NCBI RefSeq assembly: GCF_003014475.1
Contig: NZ_PYGJ01000005.1
Coordinates: 62,001 to 126,000, forward strand
Source: Shimia abyssi
GTDB lineage: Bacteria; Pseudomonadota; Alphaproteobacteria; Rhodobacterales; Rhodobacteraceae
DNA: 64,000 nt
Direction: 5' to 3'
The notes beneath the pieces are model-generated. The model searched no databases and was not told the origin of the DNA. It was given only the letters and a program-made list of their open reading frames with translations. Both the position numbers and the translations under genes were made by a program. Of this stretch, positions 63,149-64,000 are shown in pieces. The number at the start of each line of letters is the position of its first letter. Position 1 is the stretch's first letter.

Positions 63149-64000
63149 ATGTCCAGCAATCCGCCCGAACTCCGCCCCGATCTCGCCCGCGCCCAAGTCG
63201 CGCCCACCAGCCGCCCCGGTCAGCCCACGATCGGCATGGTCTCGCTCGGCTGCCCCAAGGCACTGGTCGACAGCGAACGCATCCTCACCCGCCTGCGCGC
63301 CGAAGGCTACGGTGTGTCGCCGGACTATTCCGGCGCCGATGCGGTGCTCGTGAACACCTGCGGCTTTCTCGACAGCGCCAAGGCCGAAAGCCTTGAGGCC
63401 ATAGGTGAGGCCATTCAGGAAAACGGCAAGGTCATCGTGACCGGCTGCCTTGGCGCGGAACCCGAATACATCACCGGCGCGCACCCCAAGGTCCTCGCTG
63501 TCACCGGCCCGCACCAATATGAACAGGTGCTCGACGCCGTGCATGTTGCCGTGCCCCCCGATCCGGACCCTTTTGTCGACCTGCTCCCGGCGCGCTCAGT
63601 CTCGCTCACGCCACGCCACTACAGCTACCTCAAAATCTCCGAGGGCTGTAACCACGCCTGCAAATTCTGCATCATTCCCGACATGCGCGGCAAACTCGCC
63701 TCCCGCCCCGCCCACGCGATCCTGCGCGAGGCGGAAAAGCTGGTCGAAAGCGGCGTCAAGGAACTGCTGGTCATCTCGCAGGACACCTCCGCCTACGGGC
63801 TCGACCGCAGATATTCCACCCACCCGTGGAAAGACGGCGAGGTCCGCTCGCATATCACCGATCTCTCCCGCGAACTGGGGAAACTGGGCACGGCCAAAGA
63901 CCTCTGGGTCCGCCTGCACTACGTCTACCCCTACCCCCACGTGCGCGACCTGATCCCGCTCATGGCCGACCCTGACAACGCCGTTCTGCCCTATCTCGAC
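63149..64000 (+). CDS. rimO: Ribosomal protein S12 methylthiotransferase RimO (partial)
   Basis: The first ~284 residues of RimO, cut by the window end. The MTTase N-terminal domain has [20 protein letters not shown] and [13 protein letters not shown] with cluster cysteines, plus TGCLGAEPE. The radical-SAM CxxxCxxC is CNHACKFC in [18 protein letters not shown]. It adds a methylthio group to Asp89 of S12. The start may be 63149 or an in-frame ATG nine bases upstream (63140); neither has a clear ribosome site. Confidence 0.93.
   Translation, partial: MSSNPPELRPDLARAQVAPTSRPGQPTIGMVSLGCPKALVDSERILTRLRAEGYGVSPDYSGADAVLVNTCGFLDSAKAESLEAIGEAIQENGKVIVTGCLGAEPEYITGAHPKVLAVTGPHQYEQVLDAVHVAVPPDPDPFVDLLPARSVSLTPRHYSYLKISEGCNHACKFCIIPDMRGKLASRPAHAILREAEKLVESGVKELLVISQDTSAYGLDRRYSTHPWKDGEVRSHITDLSRELGKLGTAKDLWVRLHYVYPYPHVRDLIPLMADPDNAVLPYLD

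Noticed and set aside
1-64000. CRISPR arrays, tRNAs, rRNAs, insertion sequences or prophage
   Set aside because: No periodic repeats, no cloverleaf pattern recognised and no transposase, integrase or phage structural gene seen on reading the window.

Overview
The window looks like a chromosomal segment of a marine alphaproteobacterium of the Rhodobacterales (Roseobacter group). The base composition is moderately GC-rich. The gene set fits that group: a GcrA-type cell cycle regulator, a DUF3572/PleD pair, a LuxI-type acyl-homoserine lactone synthase, a carnitine-degradation operon built on a dehydrogenase-thioesterase fusion, and a complete-looking oxygen-dependent (CobG/CobF type) corrin ring pathway. 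I saw no tRNA, rRNA, CRISPR array, insertion sequence or prophage gene. This assignment is an inference from gene content.

Layout. 1-6.3 kb: purine oxidation (xanthine dehydrogenase xdhA-xdhB-xdhC and an NCS2 permease) with a divergent LysR regulator. 6.3-16.4 kb: a heme-NO-binding-like sensor with its GGDEF partner, a DUF4153 membrane protein, a non-pyrrolysine MttB-family methyltransferase, a HAD phosphatase, DUF3572/PleD, and an EF-hand / ECF sigma / anti-sigma / metal-sensor-like run. 16.6-22.4 kb: DUF983, NUDIX, a MarR-controlled monooxygenase-like gene, an EamA exporter, a fatty-acid desaturase and an XRE regulator. 22.4-27.7 kb: a carnitine catabolic operon with a divergent GlxA/AraC regulator.

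27.7-44.9 kb: cobalamin synthesis. cobQ, two Lin0512-family genes, cobO and a tiny coupled ORF run leftward. A cobalamin riboswitch heads a rightward operon DUF1636-cobW-cobN-cobG-cobH-cobI-cobJ-(cobK reversed)-cobL-cobE-cobM-cobB-cobA-cobF. Together these cover uroporphyrinogen III to cobyrinate diamide, cobalt insertion, adenosylation and cobyrate formation. The late nucleotide-loop genes are not here. The MttB-family enzyme at about 10 kb and other B12 users would draw on this product.

45-50.2 kb: a signalling island with a receiver/degenerate-GGDEF protein, a LuxI synthase with no LuxR beside it, a membrane histidine kinase, a stand-alone Hpt protein and a stand-alone receiver. 50.3-64 kb: a second molybdenum hydroxylase (isoquinoline oxidoreductase type), an outer-membrane protein, a GapB-like glyceraldehyde-3-phosphate dehydrogenase with a conserved-looking 47-residue companion, an ABC-2 permease, GcrA, prephenate dehydrogenase, an MFS exporter, AsmA and the start of rimO.

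Most distinctive points: an H-NOX-like sensor that has lost the usual heme ligand and the YxSxR motif; cobK and cobL start codons that overlap on opposite strands; a legible expression platform behind the B12 riboswitch; a very small ORF coupled to cobO; and a 580-base noncoding stretch upstream of the solo luxI.
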